Of a stretch of 64,000 nucleotides of DNA, positions 8,701-17,841 are shown in pieces. Source of the DNA: Myceligenerans indicum (lineage in GTDB: Bacteria > Actinomycetota > Actinomycetes > Actinomycetales > Cellulomonadaceae). A model generated the notes under the pieces. It saw only the letters and a program-made list of their open reading frames with translations. It was not told the origin of the DNA and did not search any database. Numbering within the stretch: the stretch's first letter is position 1; each line of letters begins with the position of its first letter. Both the position numbers and the translations under genes were made by a program. The stretch is taken from NCBI RefSeq assembly GCF_016742955.1, contig NZ_JABBYC010000009.1, forward strand, positions 1 to 64,000, in the 5' to 3' direction.

Positions 8701-8826
8701 GGGGCGAGAATACGGGGCGCGGTTGTACGGAGTCCACAAACGGACTATTCGCTCACCGCCCGAAGGGGCTGGAAGCGCCCGGTCCTTCAGCGGCCGGGCG
8801 AAGCCGTCCCCTGTAGGGTCGAGGGT

Positions 8827-9528
8827 ATGGCCCTGATGCAAAGGCTCCGCCGCCTCATCCACCGGCCTACCTCCGCATCCAGTGTCGGCGCACGTCACCC
8901 GTCGCCGTCGACCCCACGTCGAGGAGACACCATCCACGAGGACGCGTTGCGAGCTCAGCTCGCCGACGACCCGAACAACATCGAGGCCTTCTGCGCACTC
9001 GCGGAGATCGTCCGGCGTCATGCTGCGGAGGGTCACGGCGAGCACGACCCGCTGCGCGACACCGAGGACGAGCCGACCGCGGCCGAACTGCGCAGCCAGG
9101 CCGCTGACCTGGCCGTCTGGGCACTGGCCGAGGAGATCGGCGGCAACCCGCGCGGCTGGTACCCGCTCGTGGAGCTGGGGCGGCTGTCGCTGGCGGAGGA
9201 TCCGGAGGGCGCGGTACGGCGCTTCAAGACGGCGGCCGAGCGGGACCCGGAGGGCCGGGCGCTGGCCGAGGGGCTGGCGATCCTGCGTGGTGCCGGGATG
9301 CCGGTGGAGGCGCTGGGGCTCGGCGTCGGGCACTGGCGGGTGCGGGAGCACACGCCCGAGGTGGGGCAGCACCTGGTGCGTGCCGCTCTCGAGGCCGACC
9401 GGATCTTCGAGGCGAAGCAGCACCTGCGTGCCCTGGGAATGCACCCGGACCAGGAGGCCGTGGCCGGGATGCGGCGCGAGCTGGAGCAGGAGATCGCGGC
9501 GAGCGAGAAGCGCGCGGCCGGTCACTGA
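8827..9528 (+). CDS. TPR-like helical protein of unknown function
   Basis: This 233-aa protein begins with a basic, low-complexity stretch (RLRRLIHRP...) of about 35 residues, followed by helical segments with tetratricopeptide-like spacing: LADDPNNIEAFCALAEIVRRHA, LAVWALAEEIGGNPRGWYPLVELGRLSLAEDPEGAVRRFKTAAERDPEGRALAEGLAIL. There is no signal peptide. It is divergent from the FasR-like gene with about 125 bp between them. Proteins like this are common in actinobacteria and are usually annotated as hypothetical. Scaffolding is the only role the sequence suggests. Confidence 0.75.
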   Translation: MALMQRLRRLIHRPTSASSVGARHPSPSTPRRGDTIHEDALRAQLADDPNNIEAFCALAEIVRRHAAEGHGEHDPLRDTEDEPTAAELRSQAADLAVWALAEEIGGNPRGWYPLVELGRLSLAEDPEGAVRRFKTAAERDPEGRALAEGLAILRGAGMPVEALGLGVGHWRVREHTPEVGQHLVRAALEADRIFEAKQHLRALGMHPDQEAVAGMRRELEQEIAASEKRAAGH

Positions 9529-9573
9529 CCGGCCGCGCGCCGCTTGCCTTCCCTCACCCCTGAGGGTCCCTCA

Positions 9574-12500
9574 CTACTGGGCGTCCGTCACGACCAGGTC
9601 GTCGAAGGCCCAGGTCGAGTCCGTCGAACCGCCCGTGTAGAGGGTGATCCCGACCGATCCCGCGGACTGCAGCGCCGCGGTGGAGTCGGTGGAGACCACC
9701 TCCCACGTCGTCGGCTCGGTGGTTCCTTCGGCCCACGCCCTCGCCCGGACCGTCGCTGGTGACGTGCCGGTCACCTGGACGCGGATGAGCAGCGGGGCGT
9801 CGGTCGTGAAGGTCAGGCCGTCCACGGTGCCGCCGGCCAGGGGCGTGCCGTTGCGCACGGTGTGCAGGTCGACGTGTCCGTCCGGGAAGATCTTGAGGCG
9901 GCCGCCCAGATAGTCGCTGCCGACCTTGCGTCCCTGCACCGTCAGGTAGGCGTTGCCCGACGGCGCCTCCTGTGCCCAGGTGCGCACCGTGGTGTCGGTG
10001 CCTGTGGCGGACACGTCGTCGAGCCGGGCCGACAGCGTCCATCCGGCGCTCATCGAGAACACGCCGGCGTCACCGTCGACCGAGAAGCGCGAGGAGACTC
10101 CGCCGATGGTCCACGCACCGCCGGTCTCGGCGCTTCCCCAGCCGTCCGTGACGGTGCGGGTGAACGTGTCGCGCGCGAGCGCCGGGTCCGGGGGCGGAGG
10201 GTCGGACGCGGTGACGGTTTCGGTGTAGACGTCCTCGGCGCCGTCGTCGTCGGTGACGGTGACGGTGACCTCGTACGTCCCGGCCGCGGCGTACGCGTGC
10301 TCGACGGTGGCCCCGGCGGCGGTGTTGCCGTCACCGAGATCCCAGGCGTAGGACGCGATCTGGCCGTCCGGGTCGCTGCTCGTGCCGGCGTCGCCGGTGA
10401 GGGTGAGGTCCGTCATCGCGAGCGTGGCATCGGCGACCGGCGGCTGGTTCGGGCCCTCGCCCGTCACTCCGGCGGTGTGGTGCCGCGTGATCTCCTCGGG
10501 GGTGAGCACGTGGTCGTAGACGGCGATCTCGTCGAGGTCCCCGGTGAAGTCGCGGTCGGGGGACGCGGGTGTCCAGTTGTCGAGGTTGTCCCCGCCCACG
10601 CGCCAGTACCCGTCGTAGGCCTGGGCGCTCGTGGTGGCCGGATCGCTGGCGACCGGCTCGCCGTCCAGGTAAAGACGCAGCCCGTCCGTTCCGAGCGTCC
10701 CCACGGCGTGGTGCCAGGCGCCGTCGGTCACCGGGGCCGGCGACGTGACGGTGCGCACGGCGCCCGGGTGCACGCCGAGAACGAGCTTCCCGTCGCCGTC
10801 GAGGTAGAGGTGCCGGTCGTAGGAGCTCGACGTCCACTGGCTCCCGCGGTCACCGAAGCCGACGAGCTTGCCGCCTGCCGTGGTGGCGCGGAACCACGTC
10901 TCGATGCTGAACGACTCCGGTGCGGGCCCGGACGTCTCGGTCCAGGAGCGGGAGGCGATCGTGCCGCCTGTCGTGACGGCCGTGTCGGAACTGCCGGAGA
11001 GCGCCCCGGACGTGCCGAAGGTGACGCCGAGACCGGTCGTCAGGTCGTCGCTGCCCGCGATGTCGGTCACCGGGCCGGACGTGCCGCCCATGCGCCAGTA
11101 GTGGGTGGCGCCGTCCAGCAGGACGTCCTGCGCGTAGGTGCCGAGGGGCTCGCCGTCGGCCACCGTGACCTCGACCCAGTCGGACCAGGCCGCGTTGCCC
11201 CACGGGTCGCGGGCGACCACCGCGTAGCGGTGCGTCGATCCCGGCGCGGCGTCCACGTCGAAGGCGGTCAGAGGCTCGGCCTCCCAGAAGCTCGCGGTGG
11301 TCTCCAGCTCTGCTACGGGCGGAGCCGACGAGGTGTCGCGGTACACGGAGTACGTGAGCGTCTTGTCGTCCCTGTCGTAGTTGCCCGGCCAGCTCAGCTT
11401 GACGACGCCGCTCGTCGTCGACGAGGCGCTCAGCGTGAACGACGACCCGCCCAGGCGCGGACCGTCGGAGTTGGGTGCCACGTCCCGCACCGCGAACCGC
11501 ACCAGGCCCTGCTGGGGCTCGTTGTTGACGTCGAGGAACTCTCCGCCGTACAGCACGTAGTCACCGCCGGCGGTCACGTCCCACGGTCCCTGGTTCTGCC
11601 CCGTGTACGTGCCGGCCTTGAAGTCCGGGAACCAGTTGAGGATCTCGGGCCGCGGCGTTCCCGGGTGGTCGGGGTAGCCGTAGATGTCCGCGGTGTTCGT
11701 GCCCTCGACGGTCAGGGTGACCGCGGTGCCGCGGTGGAAGGAACGGGGGCTCGTCTCCGGGAAGCCGCCGCTGTTGCCGCAGTAGTGCTTGTGACTGGCC
11801 TGGTAGGCGACACCCTGGAACGGGGCGATGGAGTACGAGTCGCCGTGGCAGTCCTCGAGCCAGACCAGCTCGCCGGTGTCCCAGGAGGCCGCGAACGCCC
11901 CCTCGACGTTGCCCGGCTGTCCGTAGTGGTACCCGGTGCCGTAGAAGTGGTCGGCGTCCCCGGACAGGGAGAGGATCGCGGACTTGTCGCCCCCGTTGCG
12001 GACCTCGTCGTTGACCGGTAGGGGGAGCAGGTCACCGGTGACGGCGTCCAGCCGGGCCAGCCCGAAGCCCGGGTCGGAGGATCCGTCCACGGCGGTGAAG
12101 TTGCCGCCGAGCACCACGGACCCGCCGTCCGGCGCGGCGACGAGCGCCTGCACCGAGTGGTCGTCCACCGACGCCTCGAAGGGCCGTGTCGTCGCGCCGG
12201 TGGCCGCGTCCACCGCGGCGACACGAGGCCGCGTGGCGTTGTTCACGCTGGAGAACGCGCCGCCCAGGAAGACGTCGTCGCCGGAGGTCGCCACGGCGTA
12301 CACCGGACCGTTGACCGCCGGGCGGAACGAGGTCATCGCGCCGGTGGCCGTGTCGAACGCGGCCGCGCGGTACCGGGTGGTGCCGTCGATCGAGGTGAAC
12401 TGGCCGACGGCGTACAGCACGCTCCCGTCCGGGGAGGCGGCGAGATCCTGCACCTGGCCGTTCGCGATCGGGGCCCAGTCCGCGTCCAGCTCACCCGTGG

Positions 12501-12864
12501 TCAGGTCGTAGGCCATGAGGTTGCCGCGCGGCACCTCGTCGGTGCCCGGTGCGGAGCCGGCGGGGCGTGCCGAGCTGAAGCTGCCGCCCACGTACACGGT
12601 GTCGCCGACCACCACCTGGGACCACGCGACGCCGTCGATCTGTGCGGTCGGCAGGGGGTCGCTGCTCACGGTCGCGGGCAGCTGAGCCGCCGCCGTCGCG
12701 GTCATGGCTCCCGTCGCCGGTACGGCGGCACCGAGCGACGCCGCCACGGCCGGCGCGGCCGACAGACCCAGAGCCAGTGCCGCCGACGCCGCGACGGCGA
12801 CCACGGGGGTCGCCGTCCGGCGTCTTGACCGAGGATTGTGGGCATCAGTGCCGGGGACACGCAT
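9574..12864 (-). CDS. Large secreted beta-propeller / LamG / PKD protein
   Basis: This 1096-aa exported protein has a Sec signal (RRRTATPVVAVAASAALALGLSAAPAVAA). About residues 40-480 form repeated propeller blades of the type 'VVVGDTVYVGGSF...', 'DGSVLYAVGQFTSIDG' and 'GDDVFLGGAFSSVNN'. A fibronectin III-like module spans about 490-585, then a LamG/concanavalin-like domain about 590-790 (YWRMGG..., SFSIETWFRATT, WHHAVGTLG...LYLDGEPV). A PKD domain spans about 810-890 (SSDPDGQIASYAWDLGDGN), and a C-terminal beta-sandwich domain starts at DTFTRTVTDGWG. A role in binding or processing an extracellular polymer is likely, but no catalytic site is recognised. The start has ggaggtcg upstream. It is monocistronic. 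Confidence 0.85.
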   Translation of the reverse strand: MRVPGTDAHNPRSRRRTATPVVAVAASAALALGLSAAPAVAASLGAAVPATGAMTATAAAQLPATVSSDPLPTAQIDGVAWSQVVVGDTVYVGGSFSSARPAGSAPGTDEVPRGNLMAYDLTTGELDADWAPIANGQVQDLAASPDGSVLYAVGQFTSIDGTTRYRAAAFDTATGAMTSFRPAVNGPVYAVATSGDDVFLGGAFSSVNNATRPRVAAVDAATGATTRPFEASVDDHSVQALVAAPDGGSVVLGGNFTAVDGSSDPGFGLARLDAVTGDLLPLPVNDEVRNGGDKSAILSLSGDADHFYGTGYHYGQPGNVEGAFAASWDTGELVWLEDCHGDSYSIAPFQGVAYQASHKHYCGNSGGFPETSPRSFHRGTAVTLTVEGTNTADIYGYPDHPGTPRPEILNWFPDFKAGTYTGQNQGPWDVTAGGDYVLYGGEFLDVNNEPQQGLVRFAVRDVAPNSDGPRLGGSSFTLSASSTTSGVVKLSWPGNYDRDDKTLTYSVYRDTSSAPPVAELETTASFWEAEPLTAFDVDAAPGSTHRYAVVARDPWGNAAWSDWVEVTVADGEPLGTYAQDVLLDGATHYWRMGGTSGPVTDIAGSDDLTTGLGVTFGTSGALSGSSDTAVTTGGTIASRSWTETSGPAPESFSIETWFRATTAGGKLVGFGDRGSQWTSSSYDRHLYLDGDGKLVLGVHPGAVRTVTSPAPVTDGAWHHAVGTLGTDGLRLYLDGEPVASDPATTSAQAYDGYWRVGGDNLDNWTPASPDRDFTGDLDEIAVYDHVLTPEEITRHHTAGVTGEGPNQPPVADATLAMTDLTLTGDAGTSSDPDGQIASYAWDLGDGNTAAGATVEHAYAAAGTYEVTVTVTDDDGAEDVYTETVTASDPPPPDPALARDTFTRTVTDGWGSAETGGAWTIGGVSSRFSVDGDAGVFSMSAGWTLSARLDDVSATGTDTTVRTWAQEAPSGNAYLTVQGRKVGSDYLGGRLKIFPDGHVDLHTVRNGTPLAGGTVDGLTFTTDAPLLIRVQVTGTSPATVRARAWAEGTTEPTTWEVVSTDSTAALQSAGSVGITLYTGGSTDSTWAFDDLVVTDAQ

Positions 12865-12963
12865 GGATCGACCTCCGCCTAGAAACGCCGTGACCGGGCA
12901 CCACCGCGCCCGTGGCTGGATGCTCAGAGGCTACGGCCGGGTATGGGCGGACAAAAGTTGGTC

Positions 12964-13001
12964 GCGGGTGAAGTAGCGGGTGAAGTACGTAGATTTCACC
13001 C
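12964..13001. promoter_or_regulatory. Tandem 12-bp repeat and inverted repeat between divergent genes
   Basis: gcgggtgaagta occurs twice in tandem (12964-12975 and 12976-12987). The second copy also forms an inverted repeat, GGGTGAA (12978-12984) with TTCACCC (12995-13001). The site lies in the 201-bp gap between the secreted protein (-) and the GNAT gene (+). It looks like an operator for one or both promoters, but the regulator is unknown. Confidence 0.5.
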
Positions 13002-13065
13002 ACTGTGGGACTCCCGGCGCCGCGTGGCCGCAACGAGGCTCGGCCTCTACCCTAGGATTGGGCGC

Positions 13066-13608
13066 ATGCCCTTCGCCACACCCCTGTCCGACGACGTCGT
13101 CCTGCGTGACGTGACCATCGACGACGCCGCGGCACTCGCCGAGGCCTACACCCGCAACCGCGCGCACCTGCAGCCGTGGGAACCGGCCCGGCCGGACGAC
13201 TTCTTCACCGAGGCGGCGCAGAGGCGCACCCTCGACGTGCAGCTGAAGCAGGCGGCCACGGGACACGGCGTCTTCCTCGCGCTGGCATCCGGGGGCGACG
13301 TCGTGGGCCGCCTCAACCTCGCGGACATCGTGCGCGGAGTGTTCCAGAACGGAAACATCGGCTACTGGATCGACGCGGGCCTCGCAGGGCGGGGGCTCAT
13401 GACACGTGCGGTCACGGCGCTCGCGGAGCACGCTCGCGACGACCTGGGCCTGCACCGCCTCCAGGCGGGCACGCTGCCGCACAACACGGCGTCGCAGGCG
13501 GTCCTGACGCGGGCGGGGTTCGAACGGTTCGGCCATGCCCCGCGGTACCTGCGCATCTCGGGCGAGTGGCAGGACCACGTCCTGTACCAGCGGATCCTGC
13601 ACGACTGA
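13066..13608 (+). CDS. GNAT N-acetyltransferase, RimJ/RimL type
   Basis: This 180-aa single-domain acetyltransferase shows the RimJ/RimL order: LRDVTIDDAAALAEAYTRNRAHLQPWEP at the start, IGYWIDAGLAGRGLMTRAVTALAEHA for the acetyl-CoA loop, and LHRLQAGTLPHNTASQAVLTRAGFERFG. The substrate could be a ribosomal-protein N-terminus, an amino sugar or an antibiotic, and the sequence does not decide. ATG 13066 is preferred because it begins the conserved domain. A longer in-frame start at 12943 would run through the operator-like repeat. Confidence 0.88.
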   Translation: MPFATPLSDDVVLRDVTIDDAAALAEAYTRNRAHLQPWEPARPDDFFTEAAQRRTLDVQLKQAATGHGVFLALASGGDVVGRLNLADIVRGVFQNGNIGYWIDAGLAGRGLMTRAVTALAEHARDDLGLHRLQAGTLPHNTASQAVLTRAGFERFGHAPRYLRISGEWQDHVLYQRILHD

Positions 13609-13683
13609 GAGCGGGGAGGCCCGCCGCACCCGGCGCGGGCAGGCGGGACGCCGGTGGGCCGGTGGGTCGGCCGGCCTGGCGGG

Positions 13684-15315
13684 TCAGACCAGGTGGTGCT
13701 CGTAGGCGAACGCGGCGGCGGCGGTGCGGGAGCCGACCTCCAGCTTGCCGAAGATGTTCGACAGGTGGCGGGCCACCGTCTTCTCCGACAGCACCAGGTG
13801 TGCGGCGATCTCGGGGTTGCTCTTCCCCGACGCCACGAGCCGCAGCACCTCCGTCTCGCGCGGGCTCAGGCCGCCGGGCGTCTCGCCGCCGCCCAGGAGC
13901 TCGGTCGCCTCCCGCATCGTGGGCTTCGTCCCCAGGGCCGCGAACGTGTCACGGGCGGCGGTCAGGTCCGCGAGCGCCGACTCCTCGTCGCCCAGCATCC
14001 GCAGTGCGCGGGCCACCAGCATGCGGCTCCGTGAGGTCTCGTACGGTGCGTCGAGTCGTGCCCAGCCCTCGGTGGCGCGGCGGCCCTCGGACAGCGCCGA
14101 CGCCGCGTCCTGGCGTGCGAGCGCGACCTGTGCCAGTGCGAAGGCGGCCGCGGCGTGCAGCCCGACGCAGTCGAAGCTGGTGGCGATCTCCTCCAGTTCC
14201 CGTGCCAGCGGTGTGGCGGCATCGGCCTCCCCGGTTCCGACCAGCACCTCGACGGCCGCGGGAAGGAGGTGTGAGCGGTGTACCGGGTCCTGCCACTCGG
14301 CCAGGAGCCGGTGAACGGCGGCCACGGCGGTGTCGTGCCGGCCGCACTCGAACCACAGCAGGGCGCGCCCCGGCTGTGCCGGATGCCCATGGGTGGCTGC
14401 CTCCCCGTAGGCCTGCCGCGCCTCGTCGTAGGCGCCGAGCAGGCGCAGCGCCTCGGCCCGTTCGTAGGATGCCTGCCCGATGGCCTGGGTGGCTCCCTCG
14501 GCGGCATAGCGGTCTGCGGCGTGCTCGAGTTCGGCCACGGCCTCGTGGTAGGCCCCGTGCAGTCGCATCAGCTGGCCCCGGTGCACGGCGCACTGTCCGG
14601 TGAACGGCACCAGGCCGGGCTGGCTGTCGCACCACGTGGTCAGGGCATGGGTCCATTCCCGCATCCGGGAGTACTCGGCGATCTGCTGGCATGCCTCGAT
14701 GGACGAGCAGTAGATGATGCCGGAGTAGACGGGGGAGACCTCCCCGGCCAGCACATAGGTCATCGCTTCGTCGAGCAGCCGCAGCCCGTCGGCCACGTGG
14801 CCGGTGAAGATCGTCAGGCGGGCCTCCATGTGCAGCCCGGTCGCCACGAGGTCCGGATCTCCGAACCGGCGACCGTATGCGGTGACTTTCGGCGCCAGGT
14901 CGAGTGCCTCGGGGAACTCGCCCTTCATGATGTGGCCGTAGGCGACCTGGTCCAGCACGTACCCGCGTTCGACGACGTCGTCGCCGTCGAGGTCGTCGAG
15001 CAGCCGCTGGGCGCGGGAGAGCCACCCGCCGGCGATCGCGGGTTCACTGCCCTGGCGCAGCACGGTCGTGAGCCAGTAGGCCGCCCGGACGGCCGCGAGC
15101 TCGTCCTGGTGTTCGAGGGCCTCGTGGTAGGCGCGCTGCAGCGCCAGCACGCAGTCGTTGTAGTGGCCCAGGAGGAATGCGGAGGTGGCGAGTGCCACGA
15201 AGTCCTCGGCGGTCAGGTCGGTCTCGTCCAGGCCCGAGAGCTCACGGTAGGCGGAGATCCATTCGCGCCGCCGGTATTCCTCGCGTGCGCGGTGCAGGTC
15301 GTCGAGCACGCCCAT
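13684..15315 (-). CDS. LuxR-family regulator with TPR-like sensor region
   Basis: This 543-aa protein has about 440 residues of TPR-like helical repeats (for example [39 protein letters not shown]). A C-terminal LuxR helix-turn-helix follows at about residues 476-540 ([43 protein letters not shown]). The AAA+ module of classical LAL/MalT regulators is absent. It lies upstream of, and on the same strand as, nothing immediate: its 3' side faces the GNAT gene, and its 5' side faces the 3' end of the flavin monooxygenase, 184 bp away. The target is unknown. Confidence 0.9.
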   Translation of the reverse strand: MGVLDDLHRAREEYRRREWISAYRELSGLDETDLTAEDFVALATSAFLLGHYNDCVLALQRAYHEALEHQDELAAVRAAYWLTTVLRQGSEPAIAGGWLSRAQRLLDDLDGDDVVERGYVLDQVAYGHIMKGEFPEALDLAPKVTAYGRRFGDPDLVATGLHMEARLTIFTGHVADGLRLLDEAMTYVLAGEVSPVYSGIIYCSSIEACQQIAEYSRMREWTHALTTWCDSQPGLVPFTGQCAVHRGQLMRLHGAYHEAVAELEHAADRYAAEGATQAIGQASYERAEALRLLGAYDEARQAYGEAATHGHPAQPGRALLWFECGRHDTAVAAVHRLLAEWQDPVHRSHLLPAAVEVLVGTGEADAATPLARELEEIATSFDCVGLHAAAAFALAQVALARQDAASALSEGRRATEGWARLDAPYETSRSRMLVARALRMLGDEESALADLTAARDTFAALGTKPTMREATELLGGGETPGGLSPRETEVLRLVASGKSNPEIAAHLVLSEKTVARHLSNIFGKLEVGSRTAAAAFAYEHHLV

Positions 15316-15499
15316 CGCACCTCACCTCGTTCAGAGGTTCCGCCGACGGATGGCGTCGTCGCAGTGCCTGTCGGCGGGATCTCCTCCGACGATAGCGCGC
15401 CCGGGCGCAGCATGGGCCGGAGCGCCGGCGCCGGCCGACGCCGGGCTGCTCAGGCGGGCGAGCGGCTCGGCGGCGGCCGCGGGCGACCGGTCCGGCGCG

Positions 15500-16600
15500 T
15501 CATGCGGGCGACAGGGCTCCCGTGCGGGACCGCTCCGCGATCTCGTGCGCGACGAATGCCGCGTCGCGGCCGACGCCGTTCACCTGGCCGGAGGCGTAGC
15601 AGTACTGGAACGCCAGGCCGCAGAAGTACAGCCCGGGCACGGACTCGACCACGCCGCGGTACTCCACCGGCCAGCCGTCCTCGAACGGCACGGGGACCTG
15701 CAGCCAGTCGTAGTCCTGCGCGAACCCGGTGGCCCAGACGATGCTCGCGACGCCGAACGTGCGGCCGTTCTCCAGCCGTGGCAGGCCGTCCGCCACCCCG
15801 GTGACGTGCTCGGTGATCCACTCCACGCCGCGTTCGGCCAGGTGGTGACGTTTGACCCGGAGCTGCGAGGCCCCGTGGTGGCGCATTTCCTCCATCGTCC
15901 TACGGCCCATCGGCGTACGGCGGGTGAGCACGTGGTTGAACGCGAACGTGATGACCGGGATCGCGAGCTGGAGTCGGCGCGTGCCCCACTCGAGGGGGAC
16001 GTTCCCGCGATCCGGCCCGACCAGTGTGGTGGGCCGGGTCCGGCCCAGTTCGTAGGCGACGTCCAGGCCGCTGTGCGACGCGCCCACCACGAGCGTGGGC
16101 CCGTCGGCCAGCTGGGAGGGCCGCCGGTACTGGCTGGAGTGCAGCTGCTGGATCGTCGGGTCGATCTCTCGGGCGAGGCCCGGGACGTGCGGGGTCCGGC
16201 CGAAGGGGCCGGTGGCCAGTACGACGTTGTCGCACCGCACCTCCGCGTCCCCGAGCGTGGCACGGAACCCGCCGTCCCCGGTCGTGGTCAGCGCGTCGAC
16301 CCGTGTGCGCATGCGCACGGGCAGATCGTTGGCGACGGCATACAGCTCCAGGTACTCGGCGAACTCGTCCTTGGACGGGAAGTGCCGCGGATCGCCGGGG
16401 AACGGCAGGCCGTCGAGCCCGTCTGCCCTGCCCGGCGTGAACAGGGCGAGACTGTCGTAGTGGCAGCGCCAGTTGTCCCCGATCCGGTCGTTGCCGTCGA
16501 CGATCAGGCAGTCGCGGCCGAGCCGCTTCAGGTGGTAGCCGGTGCTCAGTCCGGCCTGACCGGCGCCGATGATCAGGGTCTCGATGTGCTGGGTGTTCAT
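15500..16600 (-). CDS. Flavin-containing monooxygenase / NAD(P)-binding oxidoreductase
   Basis: This 366-aa flavoprotein has an N-terminal FAD site (TLIIGAGQAGLSTGYHLKRLG), a second Rossmann motif (PTLVVGASHSGLDVAYELG) for NAD(P)H, and an ATGF-like signature (VWATGFAQDYDWLQ). The pattern fits the Trk-type/CzcO-like putative monooxygenases that oxidise small organic or trace-metal-related substrates. The start at 16600 has aaggagg about 8 bases upstream. An upstream in-frame ATG (16675) is not supported. The LuxR gene follows 184 bp downstream on the same strand. The substrate is unknown. Confidence 0.88.
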   Translation of the reverse strand: MNTQHIETLIIGAGQAGLSTGYHLKRLGRDCLIVDGNDRIGDNWRCHYDSLALFTPGRADGLDGLPFPGDPRHFPSKDEFAEYLELYAVANDLPVRMRTRVDALTTTGDGGFRATLGDAEVRCDNVVLATGPFGRTPHVPGLAREIDPTIQQLHSSQYRRPSQLADGPTLVVGASHSGLDVAYELGRTRPTTLVGPDRGNVPLEWGTRRLQLAIPVITFAFNHVLTRRTPMGRRTMEEMRHHGASQLRVKRHHLAERGVEWITEHVTGVADGLPRLENGRTFGVASIVWATGFAQDYDWLQVPVPFEDGWPVEYRGVVESVPGLYFCGLAFQYCYASGQVNGVGRDAAFVAHEIAERSRTGALSPA

Positions 16601-16693
16601 GACGTCCTCCTTCGTCCGTCCCTGAGACGAACGTAGGAGTCCTGCGGCCGCGGGCGCATCGAGAGCGATACCCAACCGGTCGGCAGGGCCGAT

Positions 16694-16806
16694 GGGTCAC
16701 TTCGTGTACGACGGGTCACTTCGTGTACGACGACGGCCGGCCACCCGGTTCGGACAGGCGTGCGGCCGGCGGGGCGGCGTGCGGCCGGCGGGGCGGCGTG
16801 CGGCCG
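16694..16806. repeat. Two neighbouring 19-bp tandem repeat arrays
   Basis: gggtcacttcgtgtacgac is exactly duplicated (16694-16712, 16713-16731). A second 19-bp unit, gcgtgcggccggcggggcg, occurs at 16758-16776 and 16777-16795 with a partial third copy to 16806. Both lie in the 214-bp gap between the XRE regulator and the flavoprotein. The first could be a double operator. The second looks like slippage in GC-rich DNA. Confidence 0.8.
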
Positions 16807-16814
16807 CCCGGCCC

Positions 16815-17672
16815 TCAGGAACCGAGGACGGCGTCTCCGAGCCCCGCCGTCGGAGAGGCGGCCGAGGCCCGCGCGAGCTGCTCGAGGGCGGCATGGGAGG
16901 AAGATCCGGGGTCGGCGTGGTAGATGACGAGCATCTGGCCGGGCGCCCCGTTCACCGTGAGTTTCTCGTGCCGGAGCACGAGCTCTCCTACCGTCGGGTG
17001 GCGCATCCGGCTGATGCCACCCACCTTGTGGTGCACGTCCTGGCGTGCCCAGAGCGCCCTGAACTCGGCGCTCGCTGCCGAGAGCTCGTCGACCAGCTCG
17101 GTCAGGCGCGGGTCCTCCAGGTCTGCCCCGGCAACGGCGCGGAGGCCGGCCACGGCTTCCGCGGTAGCCCGGTCCCAGTCCTGGTGCAGGTCACGATCGC
17201 GGGGGTCCAGGAAGACCGCCCGCAGGAGGTTGACGCCGGGCCGATACTGCGGGGACAGCGCCCGGGCGAGCGCGTTGGCGGCCAGTACGTCCATGTGGCG
17301 TCCCTGCACGAAGGCGGGGAAGGGCATCTCGTCGAGGAGCTGCGCGAGTCCCGGCGGAACCTGCTCGGCCGGTCCCGGCCGGTGGGCCGGTGCAGCGGGC
17401 GCGGTGGCGAGCTCGTACAGGTAGGCCGTCGCCTCGGTGTCCAGGGCCAGTACCGACGCCAGGGCGTCGAGGACCTGGCGGGAGGGGTTCGTGTCGCGCC
17501 CCTGTTCGAGGCGCAGGTAGTAGTCCTGGCTGATCCCCGCGAGGAGGGCGAGCTCCTCGCGCCGCAGGCCCGGGACGCGTCGTCGTGTGCCGCGTGGAAG
17601 GCCCACGTCCTCCGGGGTGACGAGCCGGCGCCGCGCCTTCAGGTAGTCGCCGAGCGGCGTGCTGCTGCTCAC
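16815..17672 (-). CDS. XRE-family regulator with MmyB-like ligand-binding domain
   Basis: This 285-aa regulator has an N-terminal helix-turn-helix at about residues 10-85 (DYLKARRRLVTPEDVGLPRGTRRRVPGLRREELALLAGISQDYYLRLEQGRD). The remaining 180 residues match the MmyB-like ligand-binding fold (FVQGRHMDVLAANALARALSP, then FRALWARQDVHHKVGGISRMRHPTVGELVLRHEKLTV). Such proteins often control an adjacent short-chain dehydrogenase. Here an SDR starts divergently 169 bp away, so local control is likely. The start is GTG. The effector is unknown. Confidence 0.9.
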   Translation of the reverse strand: MSSSTPLGDYLKARRRLVTPEDVGLPRGTRRRVPGLRREELALLAGISQDYYLRLEQGRDTNPSRQVLDALASVLALDTEATAYLYELATAPAAPAHRPGPAEQVPPGLAQLLDEMPFPAFVQGRHMDVLAANALARALSPQYRPGVNLLRAVFLDPRDRDLHQDWDRATAEAVAGLRAVAGADLEDPRLTELVDELSAASAEFRALWARQDVHHKVGGISRMRHPTVGELVLRHEKLTVNGAPGQMLVIYHADPGSSSHAALEQLARASAASPTAGLGDAVLGS

Positions 17673-17841
17673 GCCTCGACTCTAGCCCGTGCCGCTCGGG
17701 TCACGCCGTCGTGCGGCCGCATCCTGGTCCTGCCGGTCCGTCCCCTCACGGGGGCCTCTCGTCGGGCTCGCCGGCCGTCCGATAGTGGTGCGGAAGGCGC
17801 GGGGCCACCGAATGCCCCGGGCCACCGGAAGGAGTCGGAAC

